From Microdochium bolleyi (lineage: Eukaryota > Ascomycota > Sordariomycetes > Xylariales > Microdochiaceae), in the NCBI GenBank assembly GCA_001566295.1, contig KQ964258.1, positions 62,001 through 126,000 of the forward strand: DNA of 64,000 nucleotides, given 5' to 3'. This document shows, piece after piece, positions 23,401-33,465 of the stretch (position 1 is its first letter; the number at the start of each line of letters is the position of its first letter). The translations under genes were made by a program, and so were the position numbers. The notes below the pieces were generated by a model, which saw only the letters and a list, made by a program, of their open reading frames with translations, was not told the origin of the DNA and did not search any database.

Positions 23401-23553
23401 TTGTATGTGGAGATCAAAGCTGGGGAGAGCAGGCGCAGCTGCAGTACTCCACGCTGAGCGCCTGGGGGCATGCACTAGCCCTCAGCGCCATCCGCCTCCA
23501 TAAAGGGTGGGGTGGCGCTCTTTTGCAGGTCAAGTTGTGGCTTGAGTCAAGAC
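20499..23553. other. Long gene-free region upstream of FRD gene B
   Basis: 3.06 kb between the start of FRD gene B and the end of the Trf4-type gene. Frames up to 157 codons occur (21622-22095 +, 22760-23200 -) but none shows domain-like sequence or acceptable splicing. A CT microsatellite lies at 21298-21320. An AT-rich tatatatcct near 21050 might be a TATA box but has no gene attached. No transposon ends were seen. Confidence 0.5.
21298..21320 (+). repeat. CT dinucleotide microsatellite
   Basis: Imperfect (CT)n run interrupted by one extra CC, in noncoding DNA. Confidence 0.85.
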
Positions 23554-26054
23554 TCATCGTCCCCGTGAGTGCGAAGAACTCCCTGGAGCAGGAAACCCAT
23601 CAACCGCGAGCTTGTAGATCCAGTCTCGTTGAATCTGGAACTGTGAGTACTTGCCGCCGAGCAGTGGTTCCAGCAGCAGCTGGCTCTTGCCGTGGCGCTG
23701 CTTCTTGTTTGAAGCGAGGTCTGCCATGCGCCTCCGGAGAAGCGCGGCCGCATCGGAGAAGTTCTTCATGATCGTCCGTGTGTTGGACGAGCCGCCGGAG
23801 ATATCGTTGTCCGGGTTGTTGGGGTCGATGATGGAGAGCCGGTCAAGGTTGCGGTACACGACTGTGCTCGAGTCGGACTTTGAGGGACTTGGTCAGCAAA
23901 GGATCGGGTTGCGCACTGACGTCGCTCGTTCGAAACTCACCTTGTTGAGCAGACCCGGCGGGTTCATGCGGATCGCCACCGTCTCATACTGGAAGTGGTT
24001 GCCGTAGTAGTCGAAAAACTCCATGAGCACCTCGCCAAGGTGGTGCTCGGCAACCATGCTGCCGCTCTGGATCTGTGGCATCGAGTTGAGAAGGTGGACA
24101 ACCAAGCAGATCACGGTGAAGCCGCCAATTCCTCCATTGACCGGCTCGTTTAGGCCGCGCATTGCAAGGAACTGCTTCACGACAGCCACAAGCATCGGCA
24201 TCGCCGGGTATATCCGCTTCCACTCGAGGAAAGTCTGGATCGCGTTGTGGCCGTCCATCTTCTCGAACGAGATGTCGACTTTGAGCCCAGTGGCGGCATC
24301 GGTGTATTTCAGCAGCGGCACCTTCGCACCTATGATGAGCTCAACCTCGGACTGGTACGGGATCTGGTTCTTGACGAGATGCGCTCGCAAGGCGTATAGG
24401 TTGCCTTTGGTGTGCAACTTTGAAGTCCCGCCGTCTACGAACTTCTGGGAGCAGATGGCAATGTCCATGTCGGCTGTCGGAAGGTACAGTCCTGACTTGA
24501 ACGAGCCGAATGGCAAGAGAACGGCATCGCGGATCTTACTCTTGACAACTGCCTCAAGCTTCGAAAGCATTAGATCGCGCACATCCTCCTCGAAGTCGCG
24601 AGGCCTGACATAGTTGTAAAAGTCGATCACCTCCTTGTGCAGCCGCACGCCCATGTTTGGCGTATCTGAGTGGTCGTGCGCGGCCCATGGACAGGGATCC
24701 TCGTCGCCGCGAGCAGTCCAGTCGCTGACAATCTTGCCAGTTGTCGGCGCCCGGTTGACTCGCTTGAGCGTCGCATGTGGCATCTTGATCTTATCGTCGA
24801 TGCCGCGTTTCCTGTTGCCGAGAGAGGCGGACGGCGTCATGTCCACTATATCTCTGGCTCTGGCTTTGGCACTAACACCAGTTGAGGGCCGTTCGTTATC
24901 GCGCGGAGGCGGCGGTTGAGGTGGAAGAGGCGGTGGCTCATCTCTTGGTGGGGATGGTGGTCTCGGTGGGAGGCCATGGGGAGCTCGTGAAGCACTGGGG
25001 CCTTTTGGCGCAGATGCTGGTGCTAGTGCGTTTCCATTGCTGGGTGTCTCGCCATCATCATCGTCGTCACTGTCGAAAGAGATGAACTCTGCAGACTCCT
25101 CCTCGCCGAGCCCCTTCTTCGCCTCGGCTTCCACGCGGGCCTTGCGGATCAACTGCACCATGTCGACCTTCTTGCGTGACTCATCGTTGGGCGGGGGGAG
25201 CGCCGTATACGGGTCTGGATTTGACCACTTTGGCAACTGCGTGTCCTCGCTGGACTCGTTCTGCGTAGCGGCAGAAGTTTTGACACGCTTCTTGGCTCGA
25301 TCAGCACCCTCGGAGTCTGAACCTCCATCAGACTCCTCACCCGAGATTTCCATCTCTGCCTCGTCGTCGTCCGACAGTTCGTCGAGGGCCCGATACGTAG
25401 TGCGCGCAGACAGATCTCCTAGCATGAGCTCGGCGTGCTGGCCGGTGAGGCCAGGCTGGAGCAGCGCCCTGTCCGCGGCTTTCCTAGACCAGGGCTGTCG
25501 GCGCCGTCCATCTTGCGGCCGATTCGGGAGCCGGCGTCCACGGGCTCCGCCTCTGCCATCTCGGTCGAACCGTCCGCGTTTCGAGGGGCCATGAGAGTCG
25601 TTGTCTCGGGAATACTCGCGTCTGTTTCAGCGTTAGCAACGAGCTTGGTGAGGGCTTCAGTTAACGTCAGGCTGTCTTACGGTGGAGGAAACCGCTCCTG
25701 CCCAGGCCGGTACGAATCAGACCCTCCCGGCGCCGGCGCTCGGAACGTGAAGTCACCCTGAGGCGGGCGGAACTCATCCCTCTGCGGTCTCCGCGGCTCG
25801 TCTCTGTACCCGCCACCGCGGAAGTCCCGATCGTCTCCTCCTCGTTGAAACCCACTGACGCGCGACGCCAGAGGTGCAGACACCCCAGGCGCCGGGGGGT
25901 ACACGGGCGGTGGCGGCGCCCCGTACTGTGAAGGAGGCGCGTAGCCATTCGAGCCGCGGTCGTCGTTGTGTCGACGTGGCTGGTACCTGTCTCTGTTGTC
26001 TCTACTGTTGTTGCCGCCGTCGCGCGGCCGATCGCGGTCGCGGTATGAGGCCAT
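23554..26054 (-). CDS. Trf4/Cid14-type non-canonical poly(A) RNA polymerase
   Basis: Three exons (26054-25681, 25621-23941, 23877-23554) give 792 aa. The first about 190 residues are disordered: an RGG/RD-rich start (MASYRDRDRPRDGG) and Pro/Tyr-rich repeats. Residues 205-370 are acidic and Pro-rich. The nucleotidyltransferase core begins near 445: LHKEVIDFYNYVRPR, then FGSFKSGLYLPTADMDIAI with Asp509 and Asp511, and the third catalytic Asp574 in LKVDISFEK. The PAP-associated domain follows (NGGIGGFTVICLVVHLLN and GEVLMEFFDYYGNHF). A basic tail ends SHSRGR. Family members are the polymerase of the nuclear TRAMP complex, adding short oligo(A) tails that send aberrant RNA to the exosome. The RG-rich extension is longer than in yeast Trf4 (584 aa) and may bind RNA; that is an inference. 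Confidence 0.95.
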
Positions 26055-26755
26055 CGTGACTGTCTATGTCGCGCTGCTCTGCCGACAGGCTTGATGTGCG
26101 AATGATCTCGTGGTTACTGGAACTTCTCTACCCTCTTGCGCGCGACTGAAGTCGACAATTCGTCTGCAGGTGCGTGACGCGGGTGATCTGGTTCGACGGT
26201 TGGTGGTTGCTCGAAATAGATAAATGCAAGCTTCTTTCCATGGGCAGGTTGAGGACGCCTTCAGGCAGCTGTCGAGGTGGTAAGCGTGCGCTTTCTTGTG
26301 GTCGTGTCGAAGTTGTCAAGGAAGACGGAAAGTGCGAAAGAGTGGGCCCTGCAGAAAACTCGCGGGAGGTGCGACCATTTCCGCGCGCGTCATGTGGCAG
26401 TGGCGGCCCTGAATGGCCGCTCGCGACAACGGCAGCGGCAGCGGATCTTGCATGGGTTGGCTCTCACCACACATGGTCATCCTCCTCACAATCAGAGCAT
26501 ATGGACTTCAGGCATCGTGTATATGCTACTGTGAGATAAGTGACAACTAGCTTTGGGTATAGTAAACAAATGAATCGAGCAAGCCGCCAGATAGCCACCA
26601 GGCCAAGAGAGATCGCTCCTTGTACTCCGATCCCGTGCGGGAGAAAACGCGAAACAAAACCAAATCTAAAAGAGGTCTGATCCAAATGAAAAACACAAAC
26701 AAAGGGTGTACAACACAAGCCTGGTTCTTGTGACGCAACAGGCTATTTGACCCGC
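26055..26755. other. Intergenic region between Trf4-type and F-box genes
   Basis: Holds the Trf4-type promoter and leader and, nearer 26500-26755, an AT-richer stretch that is probably the 3' UTR of the F-box gene. No coding sequence seen. Confidence 0.6.
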
Positions 26756-28408
26756 CTACTGTTGGTTTTGCCAATCACTGGCGTTGACGTGGGTGGACTG
26801 CGGCTTCACGACTTGGAGCCTCTCAACCTGTTCCCAGTGCCACCACAGACGAACCCCGGCTTTCGAGAAGCGGTCCATCAAATCCAGGATCGAGCTTTTA
26901 CTGCGGAAGTACACGGCGAAAGGATCCTGCCATCCCCGCTCCGGCGGAAAAACCCTCAATATGAAGTCTGTGAGCAGTGGCTGTCCGGTCTTGCACGCCT
27001 CGGCGAATCTGCCGAGGAGACTGCCGAGCCACTGGTCGTGTGCCGCAGCAGTTTTGTAATATTCGTAAGTGTCGTTGTAAGACCTCTCGATGAGCTCGAG
27101 GCGTGTAAGACGTGGTGGCAGCAAAGCAGCTAGATCGGCCGCACACTCCCGCAGGCGCTGACGATGGCACGGCCCAAACAGAGTCATCATGTCGATCGTC
27201 AAGACCTCGAGGGAGGTAAAGTCATGTAGGCTTGATATCGTGTCATACATGTCGATCTGATACACCTCGAGCAGGTCCCACATCTCTGCCGCATCCTCGT
27301 CGCAACCAAAGCCAACCGAGTATGACTCGAGGTGCAGAGATCTGAGGTTCTTCGCGATAGGCCTCAGAGCCTTGTCGAGCGTGACGTCAGGCAGGTCTCG
27401 CATGCCGGACCACGCTTCTTGCCGGAACGTCCACGTCAGGTGGTCCAAATTGTGACAGTTTGCCAGAAGCTTTACGACGGTGCTCGGCGCCGCCTGGCTC
27501 TTGTCAAGTTTGAGGTTGCGCACCTGGCCGAGGAAATGCCAGAAGGAGTCCGGGTACGCGACCATGGCGTCGGCTGCGCGCTCCCAATGGTGCGTGTAGT
27601 TGCCCTCGTCGCCGTAGAAGTCGAGCTGTCGCAGGTTTGGTGCGTGCAGGAGCTCGGGAATCAGAATGGCTAGCATGCCGGCATCGGCCTTGAATCCCAC
27701 GATATCAGGATCGCTCTGCAGGCGGAGGGTGTGGAGAGATGTTAAGGGTACTCCCCAGCTCGGTGGAGGGCTGCCCAGTGCTTTCCGGAAGATGATGCAG
27801 TCGTCGTTCATGAAGAAGGTGTAGTCTGTGTGCTGGGCGAGCTCGAGAAGCATATCCTGCACGTCTGGCATGAGCAGCATGGCTGCGGCCACAGCATGCT
27901 GTGTGAAGTCCCTCGATCGGGTGTAGACATGACCACTTGTCTCTCCAAAGCTCATGTTGAGCCGCCGAACCACCTCCTTGGCATGGCTGTCGAGATACAG
28001 GCCGCCGTGGAAGAAGCGCGAGTTGCGGGAAAAGGTGAGACGCTCAAAGAACTGGTAGGCGTCCTCGTCGTCGTCGGGGCTGTTGAGCGGAGCGAGGGAG
28101 GCAAAGGACCTGGCAAGTCGGCGCAGGTGCGGTGAGTAGAGGAGGGTGTGGAAGAGGGCGGCACACTGAGAGCTTGAGGAGACGACAATGTTTCTGTAGA
28201 GGAATTTGGTGGCGTGGGGATTGAGCCGGCGGGAGGTGAGGCACAGGTTGACAAGGGCGCCGCGGTTCGTGTAGTAGGGGATGGGCAGATGGCGACGGGA
28301 GCCAGTCGGGAGCGGCGCGAGAACAAGATTGTCGAGGATGAGACAGAGCAGCTCGCTGGGGAGCGCCTGCAGCGTGGCTACCGCCATCGGCTGGTGGAAG
28401 GAGGGCAT
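26756..28408 (-). CDS. F-box protein with leucine-rich C-terminal part
   Basis: Single exon, 550 aa from the ATG at 28408; the frame is open further upstream but only from non-ATG codons. A second Met eight residues in is an alternative start. The F-box begins at about residue 14 with LQALPSELLCLILDNL and continues through a loop to LVNLCLTSRRLNPHATKFLY. The rest has irregular leucine-rich repeats (for example LTSLHTLRL, LRQLDFYGD, VRNLKLDKS, LRSLHLESY, LEVLTIDMM). This is the usual form of fungal SCF substrate receptors; the target is unknown. The last residues, NASDWQNQQ, follow an intact domain and the gene shows no frameshift. Confidence 0.85.
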   Translation of the reverse strand: MPSFHQPMAVATLQALPSELLCLILDNLVLAPLPTGSRRHLPIPYYTNRGALVNLCLTSRRLNPHATKFLYRNIVVSSSSQCAALFHTLLYSPHLRRLARSFASLAPLNSPDDDEDAYQFFERLTFSRNSRFFHGGLYLDSHAKEVVRRLNMSFGETSGHVYTRSRDFTQHAVAAAMLLMPDVQDMLLELAQHTDYTFFMNDDCIIFRKALGSPPPSWGVPLTSLHTLRLQSDPDIVGFKADAGMLAILIPELLHAPNLRQLDFYGDEGNYTHHWERAADAMVAYPDSFWHFLGQVRNLKLDKSQAAPSTVVKLLANCHNLDHLTWTFRQEAWSGMRDLPDVTLDKALRPIAKNLRSLHLESYSVGFGCDEDAAEMWDLLEVYQIDMYDTISSLHDFTSLEVLTIDMMTLFGPCHRQRLRECAADLAALLPPRLTRLELIERSYNDTYEYYKTAAAHDQWLGSLLGRFAEACKTGQPLLTDFILRVFPPERGWQDPFAVYFRSKSSILDLMDRFSKAGVRLWWHWEQVERLQVVKPQSTHVNASDWQNQQ

Positions 28409-29459
28409 GTGCAGTGTTGGCCGTGTTTCGAAGAGCAAGGGGTCGCGAGGTGTCGTCGCAGGACCATCGCAGCAGCCGTCGCGCAAACGATGGGCTGGAG
28501 ACCTATCTCATGGCGCGAGGTCGTGTTGGAGCGGGTAGAGGAGGTCGAGGGTTGCGCGCGCAAGCGATCTCGGGGGGTGTTGACTGCCGGGAGCAGACGA
28601 GGGCGGCGGTGGCAGCGACGAGGGCTCAGGAACGGTGAAGGATCGACCATGGAGGAACGAAGGCGTCGCGGGATAATTGCTCATGTGTACCTTGAGCAGT
28701 GCCCGGTTGTGCAAACGGCGGGAGCGGACTGGTCAGCACAGCACAGCACAACACCGCACAGCACAGGCGGCAGTACTCGAAGCATCAGATGCCACTTGCT
28801 TCATGCAGGGCGGATGGCGGGGGTGTGCAGTCCTGCTCTTCCACGGATGTTGGAGGCGCCCTGGAAGAGCCCGGGCGGGCGAGGGCTGATCGGCCCTGGG
28901 GCAGGCTGTCAAAAAAGTTCAAAGCGGAAGCTACCCCTGCCGAGCTCCCACTGCGCAGGGCCGAGATCTGAGGATAAATGCAACCACCCGCAGGCATCAG
29001 AGACAGCCGCAAAACTCTCGTACTCTCGAGTCGAGTCGGCCACTGCCAAACTTAGTGCTCCAATTGCTCTATCCGGCGCGGTTTTCCGGCGACAGGGCTG
29101 ATCACAAATCTCAGACAAAGGGACGCAGTACTTGAGACATTCCAAGGTATATACCGCGCAAAGGAACGCTTCTCAATCAATGTCTATGTGCGCGCGCAAG
29201 GTTTCAAAAACAAAATGTGGCCATCCTGGACCCTGCAAGCGTCCGTCCCAATGCAAGCCAAGGCCCACCACACCGGTTTGGTTGGTGTGCCTGGCCGACT
29301 GCCACAGAGAATAGATCCCGTTGAAGCTTCCCAACGTCATTACAATATACTATACAACGTCCCATGCTGACCGGGCACTGGTGAGCCCGCAAGTCCCGGG
29401 CCTCCTCCATTCTTGGTCACATCTCGTCGTACCTGTTCTCTATATACACGGCCTGCCGC
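28409..29459. other. Intergenic region between F-box and RCC1 genes
   Basis: Holds the F-box gene promoter near 28409-28700 and the RCC1 3' UTR near 29200-29459. A short CAGCACA repeat lies at 28734-28766. I see no gene. Confidence 0.6.
28734..28766 (+). repeat. CAGCACA direct repeat
   Basis: Imperfect tandem CAGCA units in noncoding DNA upstream of the F-box gene. No sign of function. Confidence 0.7.
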
Positions 29460-31272
29460 TCAGGCAGTGCCGTTGACCTGGCTCTCCTCGTGGACGGCAC
29501 CAACCATCGAGTACTGGCCGCCAGCACCAGCCCAGGTAATCTTGCGGTCCTTGACGGCAGTGTTCTCGATGCGCTCGGGGGTCTCAACGTCGTCGGTCGT
29601 GCCCTGGCCGGTCTGGTAGTTGGCAGAGAAGCCCCAAGAGTGGACCTCGCCGTCCTCGGTAATGGCAAAACTCGTGTCGGTGCCGGTGGCGACAAAAGAG
29701 GCCTTGATATCTGTTGAGCAGAACAAGACAAGAGTCAGCTGATAGATCATGAGGAGAAACGGGGGCGTGCGTGTGATTCTTACCCTTGATCTCCGTGGGA
29801 ACAAACAGGATGCGGGGGCGCTTGTTCTCGTCAAATACGGCGTTGTCCTCGGTGTAGACCTCACTGGGCTGGCCAACCTGGTGGCCGTCGATGCGACCCC
29901 AGGTGAGGAGCTTGCCAGACTTGGTGCAGGCGACCGAGTGGTGCTCGCCACCAGCAATTTGTTTGACCTCGAGGTCACTGAGCGACTCGACAACGGCGGG
30001 CTCAAGGACCATGGCATCGTCCTCGCCGACGCTCTCGTGGCCAGTCTGAGAGAAGTTGTTGAGGCCCCAGGCCCAGACCTGGCCGTGGTTGTCAAGGAAG
30101 AAGCTGTGGTACGAGCCGGCAGCGACGTCGACAGCATACTTCTTAGCCCCGAAGCGGCTGCAGAGCTCGGGCTTTAGACCAGCAGTGGCTCCGCTGTGCC
30201 TGGTGATGATGCGGCGGCCGAGCTGGTACTGGCCACCAGCACCCCATGTCCAGACCTTGCCGGCCTTGTCGAGGGCAATGACGTGGTTGGAGCCACAAGC
30301 AAGCTTCTTGACGGCCTTGACCGCGATCTTGCTGGGTGTGGGCTGGGTGCGGGCGTCTGCTGAGAAGCCAATGATGCCGTCGGCACCGCGGAAGGTGCCC
30401 CAGCCATAGACGTCGCCCTCGTCAGTGACGACGAATGAGGCAGAGTCGGTCGCGGCAACCTGAGTGAAGACAGTGCCCTCGGGGATGCCTTCGTAGTTGA
30501 TCTCAGTCGGGGTGCTCTCGCGTGGGTTGATGCCCGTGTCGTCCTCGTCGTCGCTGTCCGACTCGTCGTCGACGTCGCGCACACCGCCCTCCCAGTTCGT
30601 GTCACGGCCAAGAGCCTTGTCATCGTTGACACCCCAGGTAAGGACCTTGTTGTCGGCGGTGAGAGCCACCACGTGCATGCCACCGCAGGCAACCTGGACG
30701 ACGCCAGCCTTCTCGAGGTTGCGGTTGATGCGAGGGCGCTTGACGTCAATGGGCTTGAGCTTGCCATCGTACTTTCTGCTGCCGAGGCCGAGCTCACCAG
30801 ACGAGCCTTCGCCAAAGACGAAGACATCGAGCTTGGCGGACGGGACCTTGTTGATGACGGGCTGCTGGACCGTCTTCTTGGGCTTGGGAGCAGGCTTGGG
30901 CTTGGCGACGCTGGGCTTCGCGGCGGCCTTGGGCTTCTCCGCCGGGACGGAGGCAGTCCTGGCTCTCTTGATGGGTCTGGCGGAGGATGTGGAGGGGGCG
31001 TCGGACTCGTCGGCATCGGCCTTGCGCTTGGCGGCGGTCTTCTTGGGGGCTTTGGCGGGCTTGTCGTCGTCGGAGGCGTGGATGCCATTGACGCCGTTGA
31101 CGGCAGCTTCGTCCTTGGGGACAGGAGCCTTCTTGGGAGCGGCCTTCTTAGGGGCAGCCTTGGTGGCCTTCGCGGCAGGCTTTGTGACCTTGCTGGCGGT
31201 GGCCTTGGTCGCTTTGGGCTCGGCGGCGGCTGGCGCGGCCGGCTTGGCCGAAGCAGCTCGGCGAGGAGGCAT
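29460..31272 (-). CDS. RCC1 family Ran guanine-nucleotide exchange factor
   Basis: Two exons (31272-29784, 29710-29460) give 579 aa. Residues 1-150 are a basic Ala/Lys/Pro-rich extension (MPPRRAASAKPAAPAAAEP) with KRKADADES and PIKRARTAS, which resemble nuclear localisation signals. A seven-bladed RCC1 propeller follows from about 160 with blade motifs such as VFVFGEGSSGELGLG, QVACGGMHVVALT, VYGWGTFRG, LACGSNHVIALDKAGKVWTWG, DVAAGSYHSFFLDNHGQVWAWG, IAGGEHHSVACTKSGKLLTWGR and SFAITEDGEVHSWGFS. An acidic insertion DDESDSDDEDD lies in an early blade, as in many fungal RCC1 proteins. It charges Ran with GTP on chromatin and so sets nuclear transport direction and spindle assembly. The intron splits the last blade. 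Yeast and fission-yeast counterparts are Prp20/Srm1 and Pim1. Confidence 0.95.
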
Positions 31273-33465
31273 TGTGTGTATGGTTGTAAGGTGATTGTGA
31301 GATGGGAGTGACTGCAGGCTCAGAAGGGTGCCGAAGAGGGCGTGGGCAGGCTGAGGAAGCGGTGACGAGAGTGGGATCGCGTCGCAAAGGATGGAATCGT
31401 AGGTTGTGGGAGCAGGACGCGTGGGTGGAACGTCGCGGCCCAAGAGTCAAATTTTTGACGGGGGTGCGTGTTGGGGTCGCGGCAGGGTGGAGTGGCCGTG
31501 GTGGGAGGAGAGGCTTCTCGTCGTCTGGGAGGCGGTCGAGGAGCAGGTGGATGGGGAGATGCGATCCAGCACAGTGATGTGGGAGAGCAAAGGTGAGGAA
31601 GGCAGGATGGCAGAGCAATGGATGATGGCAGCTCGAGGCGTGGTCTGTCAGGTATTATGATGGTGGTGCTCTCGAGGAGCCCAGGTGCTCCCGGTGTGGG
31701 TGGGTCGGCCTCTTGTTGTTCTCGGCTGCTGTGGGCCCACCTCTCGAGACTGAGCTGGCTGGCCGGGGCATTTCAATCCATCGGGACAGCTGCAACGGCC
31801 CTCGACTCGGCCGTGGACACTGACATCTCCGGAGTGCCAATCGAGTCGCCGTTCCAAGGTATCGCTGCATCATTGTTCTCGCAGTTCACAATCAAGTGTG
31901 CAGTGTTTCTTCAAAGCCAGCTTCAGCTTCGGTCTTGCGGCGTGGTGGTTCGTCACTACGCTGCCGGCCGGCCTGGATTCCCAAGGGTTGTTTGTCAGCA
32001 CAACAAAGCACGCAGCAAGCCACAAAGCTGCCCCTGGAGGCGCATGCTCATCTTCATCAGACATTGCACTGGTGCAGGCTGTGGCATATATTTCACAATA
32101 CTTTCCTTCGTCTGCATACGGACTCTTTACATGAACCATAGGCGCGTCACCGCGACACTAGAGCAGAGGAAAAAAAGAAGAAAAGGTACCCTTGTATGTG
32201 CGAGCTCGGGGATGCCCATGCCGAGAATGATCCCAGAAGCAGCCAGGGCAATCCCGGGCCGTCGGCCCCCACTGCAGCGCTCGTGTCACCACCTGGGCAT
32301 AGTCGCCTTCCGTCACCAGTGAATCCTTACGCAGTCTTACCAATAGGTATCCAAGGGAGAGGGCGCAAATCCAAACAGTAGGGAAATCACCAGATATTCA
32401 ATATTCCGATGCGGCACATTGCTGAAAGCAGACTATACATGAGATCCTGTGCTCGAACCATCTCAAGTATTGGAATAGTAAATGCACATTTCATAATTTC
32501 GAGTATGAGTTGGACACTGTGCTTCCAGGTTACAAAACAGGTAGAAAACTACGGTATTGATCATCAACACGATGCACAAAATGGAACGGGAGGAGTTGAA
32601 ATGGGGGGACACAATGTTTCTGTCTTTTTTTCCTTCCTCTTCTTCTGAAAGAATGAACCTGCACGTCTCGGAAACAGAAACGGGAGAACTCTCGAATTTG
32701 GCTCTGTATAGCTCCCTCACAAGAGCTGCCTGGCTCATCCCAGGGCACTCGCATTTCTCTGTATCTCGCCCGGCGGGGACCTGACCGCCTCTACGAAGGA
32801 GTCACCCACGAGCTTACGGCACGTCTTGCCCTTACATGGGCGCTAGACGACGGGATATTCACTGCCATTCAGTACAGCGTATTCGTCATGAACAGCCGGC
32901 CCCGGAGAGGCTCGTGTTCCGGTTTGTCGAGAGTCTGTGCGATTGCGTCGACAAGGTCCTGAGGGAAGTCGGGCGGTTCTCTGCAGGCTGGGCTCGGTTG
33001 GAAATAGTCTCGCAGCTGTGTTGTACCAACCCAGAAATTCTGACACCGGTAGCTTAACGAGGCCAGCTGTTTGGTTTCAACAAGGCACCTTGGAGCGGGG
33101 AGTTGTTGGGTTCTGCATCAGTTGTTAGCTTTGTGTAGCGACTCCAGTAATCTGCCTATCGAGGCGTATTCATGCAAGTGGCAAAAGCCTCCGGGCCGCC
33201 ATCGCCATCGACACGAGCCGTGGGAGTCAGACAGTGAAGATGTAACAGCTTCTTGCATGTGCTTTGAGTCTACGAGACTTGTGAAAGAACATCAAAATAT
33301 GAATTCCCCATGACAAGTGGCAAAGGGTACAACTTGTTGTTTACAGATACGGAGATAAACAGGCCTCTAGTAATATTGAACAGTGTCCTGTGCGTTTTCT
33401 GGCACAGAGGGCTTAGATCGGAGGCTGTGAAGTATCTGACTTATCGCTCAAGGTATATCTTTGCT
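31273..33465. other. Intergenic region between RCC1 and RBR genes
   Basis: 2.2 kb holding the RCC1 promoter and leader (first few hundred bases) and the RBR 3' UTR. Frames such as 31618-32322 (+) are open but without recognisable sequence. An AT-rich stretch lies at about 32380-32650. No repeats of note. Confidence 0.55.
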
